Below are positions 1 to 13,387 of a DNA stretch of 64,000 nucleotides, in pieces (the stretch's first letter is position 1; each line of letters begins with the position of its first letter). The DNA is from Aphanocapsa lilacina HA4352-LM1 (GTDB lineage: Bacteria; Cyanobacteriota; Cyanobacteriia; Gloeobacterales; Gloeobacteraceae). A program made the position numbers and the translations under genes. Location of the stretch: assembly GCA_019359725.1 (NCBI GenBank), contig JAHHGR010000004.1, positions 36,667-100,666 of the forward strand, read 5' to 3'. The notes under the pieces were generated by a model. That model saw only the letters and a program-made list of their open reading frames with translations. It had not been told where the DNA came from and searched no databases.

Positions 1-371
1 TAGACGAGCGGTCCGGAGGCGGCCATTCCACCTAGAACCGCCAGGCTGACCCGCACCGGTGGACTCGCCTTGAAGGCGCCGTGGGCGAAGTGGCGATGGT
101 AGCCGACTTCCAGGCCGAACACCGTCAGGACGTACATCCCCAGCAGCAATGCGACATCCAGAAGCCGAAGCGGCTGGAAGGCCAGCAGGCCCAGGGCCGC
201 CAGGGTTCCCAGGGCGGGAATCCCAAGGGTCACCAGGCCCACGCTCCGGTAGCGGGCCTGCAGATGGGCGTTGGCGGTCGTTACCCGCACTTTGCCGCCG
301 GGCAGATATTTGGACGAGGGCGCAGGAAAGTGGTCGGTTTCCATCGTCGAGCCGGGATAGAGGTACAGCAT
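1..371 (-). CDS. Membrane fatty acid desaturase (DesC-like), C-terminus beyond the window
   Basis: The first 123 residues of an integral-membrane acyl desaturase are visible; the gene runs off the left edge. The chain has two hydrophobic stretches and then the first histidine box, HRHFAHGAF, followed by a conserved hydrophobic segment ending VLGGMAASGPLV. This matches the N-terminal half of stearoyl-type delta-9 desaturases, which use a di-iron centre and O2 to place a double bond in an acyl chain at the membrane. The ATG at 371 lies two bases downstream of the stop of the KS-ACP-TE gene, so it is probably translated from the same message. It is the third paralogue of the two desaturases at 7-9 kb. 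The other two histidine boxes lie outside the window, so activity cannot be judged. Confidence 0.85.
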   Translation of the reverse strand, partial: MLYLYPGSTMETDHFPAPSSKYLPGGKVRVTTANAHLQARYRSVGLVTLGIPALGTLAALGLLAFQPLRLLDVALLLGMYVLTVFGLEVGYHRHFAHGAFKASPPVRVSLAVLGGMAASGPLV

Positions 372-373
372 GT

Positions 374-3247
<2,874 letters not shown>

Positions 3248-3267
3248 GCCGTTTGCTCCCGCAACCA

Positions 3268-4539
3268 TCAAAAGGTGACAGGCAACCGCTTCAGCCCGCG
3301 CAGGAGCGTTCCTTCGCGCCGCTCGGGCTTGCGCCCCTCCGCGAGGCGCAGCTTCGGGAATTGCTGCACCAGGGTCTGAAAGACGACCTGACCTTCCACA
3401 CGCGCCAGCGGACCGCCAAAGCAATGGTGAATGCCGTCGCCGAAGGCGAGATGGCGGTTGTCGGCGCGGGTAAGATCCAATCTGTGGGGATCGAAAAACT
3501 GGGCCGGGTCGCGGTTGGCTGCCCCCAGGTACAGATGTACGTGCTCACCGGCGCCAATCGTGCAACCTTCTATCTCGATATCCTCGATTGCCGCCCGGGC
3601 GACCAGTTGAATCGAACTGTCGTAGCGCAGCAACTCCTCGACCGCGCCGGCGATGATCTCCGGTTTACTGCGCAGCAGTTCCAGTTGCTCCGGATGGGTC
3701 AGCAGGGCGAGCATGCCGTTGCCGATAAGATTGACCGTCGTCTCTTCACCCCCGGCAAACAACTGCATACAGACGGCGACCACTTCCTCCTCGCTGAGGC
3801 GGTTGCCTTCCTCCTGGGCGGCGATCAAACTGTCGATGAGATCCGTGCCCGGCTGTCGCTTGCGCTGGGCGACAAGACCAAGAAAATAAGTTCCGAATTC
3901 CTCGACCACCGCATTCAAGTGCAGATAGCCTTCCAGGGAAATCACCGGGTCGAAGATGCGCGCCAGTTCGTCCGAGAGGTGCCCCAACCGGGCATAATCC
4001 GCCGCCGGCACTCCGATGAGCCGGGCAATGACGATGGCCGGAAGCGGGCAGGCCAAGTCGGCCATGATGTCCATCGCACCTTGCTCGCGCACCTTACCCA
4101 GCAAATCCGCCAGGGTCGCCTCGACGTGCGGACGCAGCCGATCGACAAAACTCGCGCTAAAAGCCTTGGTGATCAGTCCCCGCAACCGGCCGTGATCGGG
4201 AGGCTCCAGGAAGAAGAAAAACTTGCTGCTGGAGCGGACCAGGGCATCGAAGTTTCCCTGATCCGGTGTGAGATAGCGATTTTTGTTTTTGATCCAGCCG
4301 GGCTTGTCGAGGACGCGAAAGCGCCGGTCGCGCAGGATGGATTTGATATCGCTGTAGCGGGTAAATACCCAGGCACCCATAAAGTTGCGATAGATGGGAA
4401 ATTCGCGGCGCAGACGGTCATAAAACGGATAGGGATCTTCGTGAAAAGCGGGATCGAAAACATTGAATTTAAAGGGTGCTTCTGTTTGGGGCAGCGTATT
4501 GCCGAACGCATCCTGATTGAGATTGGCGACAGAATCCAT
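3268..4539 (-). CDS. Cytochrome P450
   Basis: A 423-aa soluble bacterial P450. The heme-binding loop FGDGIHHCFGG gives the axial Cys near residue 373, and the I-helix acid-threonine pair is present as AGGEETTVN. The ExxR motif is replaced or not obvious in my reading; EELLRYDSSIQ marks the K-helix region. P450s insert one O2 atom into C-H or C=C bonds using electrons from ferredoxin-type partners, none of which is encoded nearby. The ATG at 4539 has GGAG seven bases upstream; a longer frame exists but starts inside the ACP gap. It lies between an ACP and the KS-ACP-TE protein, so it may hydroxylate or epoxidise a carrier-bound or released chain. That substrate assignment is inference. Confidence 0.9.
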   Translation of the reverse strand: MDSVANLNQDAFGNTLPQTEAPFKFNVFDPAFHEDPYPFYDRLRREFPIYRNFMGAWVFTRYSDIKSILRDRRFRVLDKPGWIKNKNRYLTPDQGNFDALVRSSSKFFFFLEPPDHGRLRGLITKAFSASFVDRLRPHVEATLADLLGKVREQGAMDIMADLACPLPAIVIARLIGVPAADYARLGHLSDELARIFDPVISLEGYLHLNAVVEEFGTYFLGLVAQRKRQPGTDLIDSLIAAQEEGNRLSEEEVVAVCMQLFAGGEETTVNLIGNGMLALLTHPEQLELLRSKPEIIAGAVEELLRYDSSIQLVARAAIEDIEIEGCTIGAGEHVHLYLGAANRDPAQFFDPHRLDLTRADNRHLAFGDGIHHCFGGPLARVEGQVVFQTLVQQFPKLRLAEGRKPERREGTLLRGLKRLPVTF

Positions 4540-4588
4540 AGTCTGCTCCTCGATGGTGAGCCGGGGCAACTGGTTTTTCAAACATTGA

Positions 4589-4844
4589 TTAGGCGCCGAG
4601 GTGTTCGGCGACCGATTCGATGTTGATGAATTCCCAAAAGAGGGTAGGTTCAAGATCGCGACCGAGCCAGTTGCCCATCTCCGTGGTGACGGTGACGGCT
4701 ACGGAGGAATCGAGGGCGTAGTCGCTAAAGGGAACGGCAATGTCGATGCGTTCTGCCGCAATGCCCAGAAACTGGGCCAGGCGGGCAGCCAACCAGGCTT
4801 CGATTTGCGGCGCCGTCGGGCAATCGCCGCAAGGCCGGATACGG

Positions 4845-4864
<20 letters not shown>
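4589..4864 (-). CDS. Discrete acyl carrier protein
   Basis: A 91-aa free carrier protein. The phosphopantetheine attachment motif is ALDSSVAV, within a four-helix ACP pattern running from APQIEAWLAARLAQFLG to IESVAEHLGA. It closely resembles the ACP at 6719-7006, suggesting duplication. Its start (ATG 4864, with AAGGAG upstream) overlaps the last 20 bases of the preceding AT-less KS gene, so the two are probably translationally coupled and act together. The neighbouring PPTase would convert it to the holo form. It likely holds the acyl chain during condensation by the KS or oxidation by the adjacent P450. Confidence 0.85.
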
Positions 4865-6718
<1,854 letters not shown>

Positions 6719-6719
<1 letters not shown>

Positions 6720-7006
6720 CAAACCCGGCCGGCCAGGTGGCGGGCCAGGATCTCGATGGTCTGGTAGTCGTAGAGCAGGGCCGGATCGAGTTCGCAGCCC
6801 AGCCAGGCTTCGAGATCGCCCGTCATGCCGATCGAAGCGGAGGAATCCAGTCCGTAGCGCTCGAAGGGGATCGCGATATCGACTTTGTCCGGGCGGATGT
6901 CGAGCAACTGTGCCAGATAGGCAATCAGCCACTCCTGAATCTCCGCTTCGTGCGGGTGGACAGCGGCCGTCTTGCGGGCCGGATTCGACAGAGGCTGTGT
7001 TTCCAT
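6719..7006 (-). CDS. Discrete acyl carrier protein, JamC-like position
   Basis: A 95-aa free ACP with the attachment motif YGLDSSASIG and the helical pattern IQEWLIAYLAQLLDI ... TIEILARHLAG. It is downstream of a FAAL and two desaturases. This is the order of the JamA-JamB-JamC cassette, in which the FAAL loads a fatty acid onto the ACP and the desaturase acts on the ACP-bound chain. The start at 7006 lies 33 bases after the desaturase stop, and its stop overlaps the start of the AT-less KS by one base. That suggests the loaded chain is handed to that KS. The link to JamC is by synteny and family, not by a computed alignment. Confidence 0.85.
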
Positions 7007-7039
7007 GCAGGTACCTACGTTCAGAACAGTATCGACAGG

Positions 7040-7993
7040 TCAGATCGCCCTTGCCTTTGCCCGGCGCATCGCCTGGGTGGGGATCTTCACCTCCCAGACC
7101 AGGCCCAGCTTTTCTAGTGCACGAATAACCCAGCCGGAAGGATCGATCTGCCACCACTCCAGACCCGCCATCGCTGCGTTCGGAAAGGCGTGGTGGTTGT
7201 TGTGCCAGGACTCGCCCAGAGTCGGGATGGCAAACCAGAAATTGTTGGTGCTCCGGTCATCGGCATCAAAAGGACGTTCACCAAAAAAGTGCGCGCAGGA
7301 GGTGATCGACCAGATCATGTTGTGCCAGAAGAAAATCCGCACCGGTCCACCCCACAAAAAGCCGGTGAGCACTCCCATCCACGTCCCGGTGAGCACACCG
7401 CCCAACACCGCCGCAATCAGCAGGCCGAGAAACACCCAGAAAAAATAAGTCCGGCTGATGGGCGCGATCGCTTTGTCCCGCAGCAGGTCACCGGCATAGT
7501 AGGCGGCGTTTGGCACGACATGGTCGAACGTCCAGCCGACGTGGGCGTGCCAGAGTCCCCGCGCGCTTCCCCACCACCCCTCGCCGTGAAAGTGGGGGGA
7601 ATGGATGTCCCCCGGTTGGTCGCTGAACTCGTGGTGCAAGCGGTGCAGGGCCACCCAGAAGACGACAGGTCCTTGGGCCGCCATCGAACCGAGGATCGCA
7701 AGAACCACCCGCACAGGCGTAACGGCCTGGAAGCTGCGGTGGGTAAAGTGCCGGTGCAGACCGATGTTCACCCCGAAGCCGGTGAGGAGGAACCCGCCCA
7801 GAAAAAGCCCAATTTCCACGGCGCCCGGCGCCCGGCCCTGGCAAACCAGCGCCAGGGCCGCCAGACAGCCCAGCAGCGACAGCGAACTGACTGCGACGGC
7901 GTGCAGCCGCTGGTGGTTTTTCAAGCGGGCACTGTCGAGGGTCCTGCGCGGGCCTTTGCTCGTCGCCTGCGAGAAGATCGGCTTTGCGTCCAT
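7040..7993 (-). CDS. Membrane fatty acid desaturase (DesC/JamB-like), copy 1
   Basis: A 317-aa integral-membrane desaturase with all three histidine boxes: HRHFTH near residue 82, HRLHHEFSD near 118 and ESWHNNHHAF near 255. Four hydrophobic segments frame the boxes as in stearoyl-type enzymes. It should insert a double bond, or in a JamB-type enzyme a triple bond, using a di-iron centre and reduced ferredoxin. It starts four bases after the stop of a second desaturase, which is clearly a paralogue with the same box spacing. The FAAL on one side and ACP on the other suggest an ACP-bound rather than lipid-bound substrate. Regiochemistry and the choice between alkene and alkyne cannot be told from sequence. 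Confidence 0.93.
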   Translation of the reverse strand: MDAKPIFSQATSKGPRRTLDSARLKNHQRLHAVAVSSLSLLGCLAALALVCQGRAPGAVEIGLFLGGFLLTGFGVNIGLHRHFTHRSFQAVTPVRVVLAILGSMAAQGPVVFWVALHRLHHEFSDQPGDIHSPHFHGEGWWGSARGLWHAHVGWTFDHVVPNAAYYAGDLLRDKAIAPISRTYFFWVFLGLLIAAVLGGVLTGTWMGVLTGFLWGGPVRIFFWHNMIWSITSCAHFFGERPFDADDRSTNNFWFAIPTLGESWHNNHHAFPNAAMAGLEWWQIDPSGWVIRALEKLGLVWEVKIPTQAMRRAKARAI

Positions 7994-7997
7994 AGGA

Positions 7998-8975
7998 TTA
8001 ACCTGCGTGCGAACGGGTTGGCTGTGGGCGCACCGCCTTGGCGGCGATCAGCGCCTGGGAAGGCACCTTGACTTCTCGGGCGAGACCCAGCTTCTCGAGC
8101 AAGCGAATCAGCCAGGCTCCGGGGTCGGGTTGCCACGGTTGGAGCCCGAATACCGCCGAGTTGGGAAAGGCGTGATGGTTGTTGTGCCAGGACTCCCCGC
8201 CGGTCGGCAGCGCCAACCAGGGGTTGTTGGTGCTGCGCTCGCCGGTCTCGAAGGGCCGGCTGCCGAACAGATGCGTCACCGAGTTGATGCTGTTGGTGAA
8301 GTGATAGGAACAAAACAACCGCACCCCACCGCCCCAGAGCAAACCAAGCAGCGCACCGCTTGTATCCCGGGTCCACCAGGCTCCAAGCAGCGCCGGGAGG
8401 AGCAACCCCAGGGCCGCCCACAGGTAGTAAAGCCTGCTGATGCGGGCGATGAGCGGATCGCGGATCAGATCGCGTGCGAAGATGGTGGCGTTGGTCAGGT
8501 CGTGATCGAACGTCCAGCCGATGTGGGCGTGCCAGAATCCCCGCAGGCCGCCCAGCGGCGTTTGCGCCCTGATGTAGGGCGAGTGCACGTCACCCGGGCG
8601 ATCGCTGTACTGGTGGTGCCGCCGGTGGTTGCTGACCCAATAGATGAGCGGACCTTCGCAGGCCATCGAACCGAGGACGGCGAGCAGTACGCGGATGACA
8701 GGGTGCGCCTCAAAGGCGCAGTGGGTGAAATGCCGGTGAAAACCGACGGTGATCCCCCCCACCATCGTCAGGGTGTACATCCCCAAAAACAGCCCCAATT
8801 CCAAGAGCCCAAGGCCCGAGCGCAGGGCGATTGCCGCCGCCGCCGCCGAGGCGACGGCAGGCAGCGACAGAATGGCCAACGCATGCATCCGCTGGGCGTT
8901 GCGCACAGCGGCGGTGCTTTTGATGATCGTCTTTTGCCAGGGGAGCGGACTGGCGCGCTCGAAGGGCGATGACAT
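7998..8975 (-). CDS. Membrane fatty acid desaturase (DesC/JamB-like), copy 2
   Basis: A 325-aa desaturase with histidine boxes HRHFTHCAF, NHRRHHQYSD and ESWHNNHHAF. It is homologous throughout to the next gene (copy 1) and to the partial desaturase at the left edge. I chose ATG 8975, preceded by AGGAAG; a GTG ten codons upstream is possible but lies closer to the FAAL stop. Two adjacent desaturases could act in series, one making a double bond and the next extending it to a diene or alkyne, or could have different positional specificity. It is probably in the same transcript as the FAAL (22-base gap). Confidence 0.92.
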   Translation of the reverse strand: MSSPFERASPLPWQKTIIKSTAAVRNAQRMHALAILSLPAVASAAAAAIALRSGLGLLELGLFLGMYTLTMVGGITVGFHRHFTHCAFEAHPVIRVLLAVLGSMACEGPLIYWVSNHRRHHQYSDRPGDVHSPYIRAQTPLGGLRGFWHAHIGWTFDHDLTNATIFARDLIRDPLIARISRLYYLWAALGLLLPALLGAWWTRDTSGALLGLLWGGGVRLFCSYHFTNSINSVTHLFGSRPFETGERSTNNPWLALPTGGESWHNNHHAFPNSAVFGLQPWQPDPGAWLIRLLEKLGLAREVKVPSQALIAAKAVRPQPTRSHAG

Positions 8976-8997
8976 CGTTCGGCTTCCTGTGAAATGT

Positions 8998-10788
8998 TCA
9001 GACACTCGAGCGCCCCGCAGGCGGCATCGGGCTTCTGCCCCCGGCGTAGAGCACCGGCAGCGTCCCGTCGAGAAACTGGCTACGGCAGGTGCGGCGCTGG
9101 ATTTTGCCGCTGGAGGTCTTGGGGATGGAGCCGGTTTTGATCAGCGCGGCCGTATCGACGTGCAGCCCGTGGCGGGCCGCCACCGCCTGGCGGATACTGC
9201 TGAGCACTTCTTCGAAATCCAGCGCTTGGGGAAGCTGTCGTTCGAGTTCCTGGACGACCACCAGCCGTTCTTCGCCGTCGAATTCGACGGCAAAGGCCGC
9301 CCCACAGCCCGGGCGCAAGGCCCGGTGACAATTTTCCACCGATGCTTCGATGTCCTGGGGGTAATGGTTCGCCCCCCGAATGATGATCAAGTCCTTGAGG
9401 CGGCCGGTGACGAACAGCTCCCCACCCTCGATAAACCCGAGATCGCCCGTGCGCAGGAATGGCCCGGCACCCGTGTCGGCCAGACGGGCGCCGAAAGTCG
9501 CTGCGGCTTCAGTCGGCCGGTTCCAGTAGCCCCGGGCGACACTCGGCCCCGCAACCCAGATTTCACCCACCTGCGCGGGGGGGCAGAGCGTCGAATTTAT
9601 CGGATCGGCGATCACCACCTCCTGCCCCAACCAGGGTCGTCCGCAACCCACCAGCAGGCGGCTGCCGGGATCGTCCTCGGCGGCGGGCACGACCCTGTCT
9701 TGCTCAAGGGCGGCGGCGGCGACGCTGCGCACGACGGCGGGGGTCTGAAAAAGACCCCCTGTAACAAACAGGGTGGCCTCCGCCAGGCCGTAGCAAGGGT
9801 AGAACGCCTTCGCTCGAAATCCACATCCGGCGAAGGCGGCAGCAAACGCCTGGAGGGTGTGGGCGCGCACCGGCTCCGCTCCGTTGAAAGCCACGCGCCA
9901 ACTGCTTAGATCGAGCCCCTCGCGCTGCTCGGCCGACACCTTGCGCACGCACAGGTCGTAGGCAAAGTTCGGCCCGCCGCTGGTGGTGGCGCGGTGGCGG
10001 GTGATCGCTTCGAGCCAGCGGCGCGGCTTCTGCACAAAATCCACCGGTGACATCAAGACACAGGGGATACCCAGATGGAGCGGCTGCAGGACGTTGCCGA
10101 TTAGTCCCATGTCGTGAAAGAGCGGCAGCCAGCCCGCGAAGATCGTCTCGTCGCTGTGCCCGAAGGCGCCTTCGACCATCCGCTGGTTGTGCAGCAAGTT
10201 GCCGTGGGTGATCATGACCCCCTTTGGATGGCCTGTCGATCCGGAGGTGTACTGCAAAAACGCGAGGCTGTCCTTGGAGAAAGTGCACTCCTGCCAGGCG
10301 TCGGCCAGATCGGTATCGAGGTTGTCGGTGGCCAGCCATTGCAGCCCGGCCAGTTGGGGATTCTGGGTGGTCCACAGATCGCTGCGGTCCAGGCAAGCCG
10401 CGGTCGTCAGCACCGCCGTCACCCCGGCGTCCGCCAGGATGGCCTGGAGCTTCGGCGCCGGGCGGCGCGGCCGCGGGGAGTGGGCCGGGACTGCCGTTAC
10501 ACCGGCGTACAGGCACCCCATAAAGGCCGTTACAAATTCCAGCCCCGGCGGATAGAGCAGCACCGCCCGTCGTCCGCGCAAGTTCGACTGCTGCAGCCTG
10601 GCGGCGATCGCCCTGGCCAGGCGATCGATTTCAAAGAACGTCAGTCGCACAGCTCCGGCGGTTTCCCCTTCCCAGGTGTAAGCGCACCGGGCGGAGCGCA
10701 CCGAAGACCATCGCCTGAGGGCCTCGACTAGGTTGTCGGCCGTCCGGGCGGCTCTCGACATCTGTGGTTTAGCTGAGCTTTTTGTCAT
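8998..10788 (-). CDS. Fatty acyl-AMP ligase (FAAL), JamA-like position
   Basis: A 596-aa member of the acyl-adenylate family. It has the P-loop-like motif YTSGSTGHPKG near residue 183, the FAAL-typical segment WLPLFHDMGLIGN, PCYGLAEATLF for adenine binding, and RTGDLGF. The usual GRxKDxIIxxGxNxYPxDIE hinge is present as GRLKDLIIIRGANHYPQDI. FAALs activate free fatty acids as acyl-AMP and pass them to an ACP rather than to CoA. The partner is probably the free ACP at 6719-7006. The start at 10788 follows the MDR stop by two bases; the Shine-Dalgarno site is weak and an internal Met ten codons in is an alternative. Confidence 0.92.
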   Translation of the reverse strand: MTKSSAKPQMSRAARTADNLVEALRRWSSVRSARCAYTWEGETAGAVRLTFFEIDRLARAIAARLQQSNLRGRRAVLLYPPGLEFVTAFMGCLYAGVTAVPAHSPRPRRPAPKLQAILADAGVTAVLTTAACLDRSDLWTTQNPQLAGLQWLATDNLDTDLADAWQECTFSKDSLAFLQYTSGSTGHPKGVMITHGNLLHNQRMVEGAFGHSDETIFAGWLPLFHDMGLIGNVLQPLHLGIPCVLMSPVDFVQKPRRWLEAITRHRATTSGGPNFAYDLCVRKVSAEQREGLDLSSWRVAFNGAEPVRAHTLQAFAAAFAGCGFRAKAFYPCYGLAEATLFVTGGLFQTPAVVRSVAAAALEQDRVVPAAEDDPGSRLLVGCGRPWLGQEVVIADPINSTLCPPAQVGEIWVAGPSVARGYWNRPTEAAATFGARLADTGAGPFLRTGDLGFIEGGELFVTGRLKDLIIIRGANHYPQDIEASVENCHRALRPGCGAAFAVEFDGEERLVVVQELERQLPQALDFEEVLSSIRQAVAARHGLHVDTAALIKTGSIPKTSSGKIQRRTCRSQFLDGTLPVLYAGGRSPMPPAGRSSV

Positions 10789-10790
10789 CT

Positions 10791-11801
10791 TCAAGGCACC
10801 AGGATGAACTTGCCGATGTGTGCGCCCTGCTCCATCCGTGCGTGGGCTTCGCGGACGTCCCGCAGCGGGAAGATTCCCGCTATCGGCAGCGCGTAGGTAC
10901 CATCTGCAAACCGATCGAGAACGTGTTGGTAGGCCCTTTGCACCGGCTCGCTTCCCAGGGCGCTCAATTCGTCGAGCAGCCACCCGCGCAGGGCGGCGCG
11001 CTTGCGAATCAGCGGTGTGACATCCAGCACGTCCGGTTTGCCCAGCAGGCCGTAGATCCAGATCGTTCCGCCCTGTGCGAGCAGGTGGATCGCCGATTGC
11101 AACAACGGCCCGGCCCCCACGGGGTCGAAGACCACATCGACGACGCCGTTGTCGGTGAGCTTTTTGACCTGCTTGCGCCACTGGCGTTCGCTGGTGCACA
11201 CGATATGGGCGTAGGCGGATTCGCCCATCGCCCGCAGCTTTTCGCACTTGAGGGCGCTGGTCGTGGTGCCGATCGCCACGCCGCCATGGTGGCGGACGAT
11301 CTGGGCGGCGGCGATGGCGACGCTGCTGCTCGCGGCGGGCAACAGCACCACTTGACCGGCTCTGAGGCCCTGGCGCCAGATAAGACAACTCCAGGCCGTC
11401 AGGTACGCCAGCCAGAGCGCCCCCAGCAGCTGGTCGGGCAGGGCGTCGGGGGCAATCACCGTCTGTGCGGCGCTCGTCAAGTAGTGCGTGCCGTAGGTTC
11501 CAACCCGGCCCTCAGGGTGGACCGGCGCGTCGAGGCTGAGCAGCACCCGTTGGCCGACGTGCCGGTCGTGCACTGCGGGCCCGACAGCCTCGATATAGCC
11601 GCCACCTTCCAGGCCGGGGGTGAAGGGCGGCTCTCCTGAAGAAAGCCGGTACTCGCCGCGGCGCGCCATCAAGTCGGCGTGGTTCATGCCGATGCTGGTC
11701 AGCCGCACCAGCACCTGCTGCCCGGTCGGGCAGGGATCGGGCAAGGCGGCCAGGTGCAGCCGGTCGACCCCCCCGAACGCTTCGACGATTACTTTTTGCA
11801 T
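10791..11801 (-). CDS. MDR-family NADPH oxidoreductase, possible trans-acting enoyl reductase
   Basis: A 336-aa medium-chain dehydrogenase/reductase of the quinone-oxidoreductase type. It has the N-terminal catalytic fold (GMNHADLMARRGEY, PFTPGLEGGGYIEAVGP), a nucleotide-binding region around VVLLPAASSSVAIAAAQI, and the tail motif AHARMEQGAHIGKFILVP. It lacks the structural zinc Cys cluster. Relatives act on enoyl or quinone substrates and also form PKS enoyl-reductase domains. None of the PKS proteins here has an in-cis ER, so a trans-ER role is plausible; detoxification is the alternative. Its ATG at 11801 overlaps the acyl-CoA synthetase by 13 bases. Confidence 0.85.
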   Translation of the reverse strand: MQKVIVEAFGGVDRLHLAALPDPCPTGQQVLVRLTSIGMNHADLMARRGEYRLSSGEPPFTPGLEGGGYIEAVGPAVHDRHVGQRVLLSLDAPVHPEGRVGTYGTHYLTSAAQTVIAPDALPDQLLGALWLAYLTAWSCLIWRQGLRAGQVVLLPAASSSVAIAAAQIVRHHGGVAIGTTTSALKCEKLRAMGESAYAHIVCTSERQWRKQVKKLTDNGVVDVVFDPVGAGPLLQSAIHLLAQGGTIWIYGLLGKPDVLDVTPLIRKRAALRGWLLDELSALGSEPVQRAYQHVLDRFADGTYALPIAGIFPLRDVREAHARMEQGAHIGKFILVP

Positions 11802-13387
11802 GGCAAGGCTCCCGCAGCCGCCGGCGCGCCGCCGTTGGCATGGTGCTCGACCTCGACGCCGCTCGCCTCGGGGTCGGCGGCCACGGCCTGCGGGCGCAAC
11901 CGGCGCTTGAGGATCCGGCCTGTGGGCGATTTGGGCAGCGCCTCCACCACCGTGAGCCGCCGCGGCACTTTGATCGGGGCGAGTTGCGAGCGGGCGTAGT
12001 GCACAAGCTCGGCCTCCCCGACCGTCGCTCCTTCGTGCAGGCTCACGTAGGCGTGGACAACCTCGCCCTTGTCGGGGTCCGGGTCGCCCACGACGGCGGC
12101 TTCGCGCACCGCCCGGTGGCTGAGCAGGACTTTTTCGACCTCCTGGGAATAGACATTCTGGCCGCTGACGATGATCACATCTTTGATGCGGTCGACCACA
12201 AAGTAGTACCCATCCGCGTCCCGATAGCCCAGATCCCCCGAGCGCAACCAGCCGTCTAGAAATACCGCTGCGCTCGCCTCCGGCCGGTTGTGGTAGCCCT
12301 TGAAGACATGGGGGCCGCGGATCAACAACTCGCCCACCTGGCCCTCGCCCAGCAAGGCACCGGTTTGCGGGTCGCAGACGGCCAGTTCCGGTCCCCCCGG
12401 CAGGGGCTTGCCGATCGAGCCGGGCCGGACCGGGCCGGGCAGGGGATTGAGGGTGGTGCTGCTGACGCATTCGGTGAGGCCGTAGCCCTGGCGGACGATA
12501 TCCCCGAAGCGGGCGCGAAAGTCCGCCTCCACCTGGGGGTGCAGGGCGCTGCCGCCGCAACAGACGCAGCGCAGGTTCTCCGTCAGCCGAAAGTCCGCCG
12601 GAAAACGCAGCAGCGTCGAGAGCAGATTCGGCACGGCGATCAAAAAGCTCAAGCGCGGATCGCGCAGGTGCTCCATCAGACGCTTGGGGGTGAGGCGGTG
12701 CTCGAAGGTGACCGACGCTCCCATCAGCGCAAAGAGCACCAGGGCCACCATGCATCCGAACGAATGGAACAACGGCAGGACACACAGCAGGTGGTCCTTC
12801 GGCGTGCCCTCGATGGCTATCCGGCTGCTCTGGGCGATGGCCCAGAAGTTGCCGTGGGTGAGCAGGGCGGCTTTCGGTTCACCGGTGGTTCCGGAAGTGT
12901 ACAGCAGCGCGGCGGTATCCGTCGGGTGGAGCCGCAGGATGCCGCTGCGCCCGGCAGTCGCCGTCAGCTCGACAAAGCTCAGATCCCCGGCCGGAACCTC
13001 GCCGCCCACGACGATAAAAGTCAACATCGGTGGCAGACAGCGCAGCGGCGCCAGGGTTGGCAGCAAATCGGCGGTGGTGATCACCGCCTGGGCCTGCGAA
13101 TCGAGCAAGATATGGCGCAACTCGCGCAGGGTCAGTTGGGGATTGATCAGTACGGGTTGCGCCCCCAACCACCACAGGCCGTACATGGCCAGGCCGTATT
13201 CGGGAAGATTCGGCAGCATCACGGCGATCCGGCAACCGGGGGCGTACCCGAGCCGCCGCAGGCCGGTCGCCAAATTTTCGCTCGCGCGCACCACCTGGTT
13301 GTAGGTATAGGAGCGGCCGTCGCCGGTGAAGAGAGTTTTGCAGGGCGTATTTTCGAGCCCCTCATCCAGGATGTAGGCAAGATTCAT
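11789..13387 (-). CDS. Acyl-CoA synthetase (FadD-like AMP-binding enzyme)
   Basis: A 532-aa acyl-adenylate enzyme with YTSGTTGEPKAALLTHGN near residue 166, QGYGLTECVS, RSGDLGYRDADGYYFVVDRIKD and the C-terminal Lys motif PKSPTGRILKR. Unlike the two FAALs it has the compact C-terminal domain and no FAAL insertion, so CoA is the likelier acceptor. It may activate a fatty acid starter or recycle released chains. The start ATG at 13387 overlaps the PPTase stop by four bases (ATGA), and the end overlaps the MDR gene, so three genes are tightly coupled. Confidence 0.9.
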   Translation of the reverse strand: MNLAYILDEGLENTPCKTLFTGDGRSYTYNQVVRASENLATGLRRLGYAPGCRIAVMLPNLPEYGLAMYGLWWLGAQPVLINPQLTLRELRHILLDSQAQAVITTADLLPTLAPLRCLPPMLTFIVVGGEVPAGDLSFVELTATAGRSGILRLHPTDTAALLYTSGTTGEPKAALLTHGNFWAIAQSSRIAIEGTPKDHLLCVLPLFHSFGCMVALVLFALMGASVTFEHRLTPKRLMEHLRDPRLSFLIAVPNLLSTLLRFPADFRLTENLRCVCCGGSALHPQVEADFRARFGDIVRQGYGLTECVSSTTLNPLPGPVRPGSIGKPLPGGPELAVCDPQTGALLGEGQVGELLIRGPHVFKGYHNRPEASAAVFLDGWLRSGDLGYRDADGYYFVVDRIKDVIIVSGQNVYSQEVEKVLLSHRAVREAAVVGDPDPDKGEVVHAYVSLHEGATVGEAELVHYARSQLAPIKVPRRLTVVEALPKSPTGRILKRRLRPQAVAADPEASGVEVEHHANGGAPAAAGALPCKK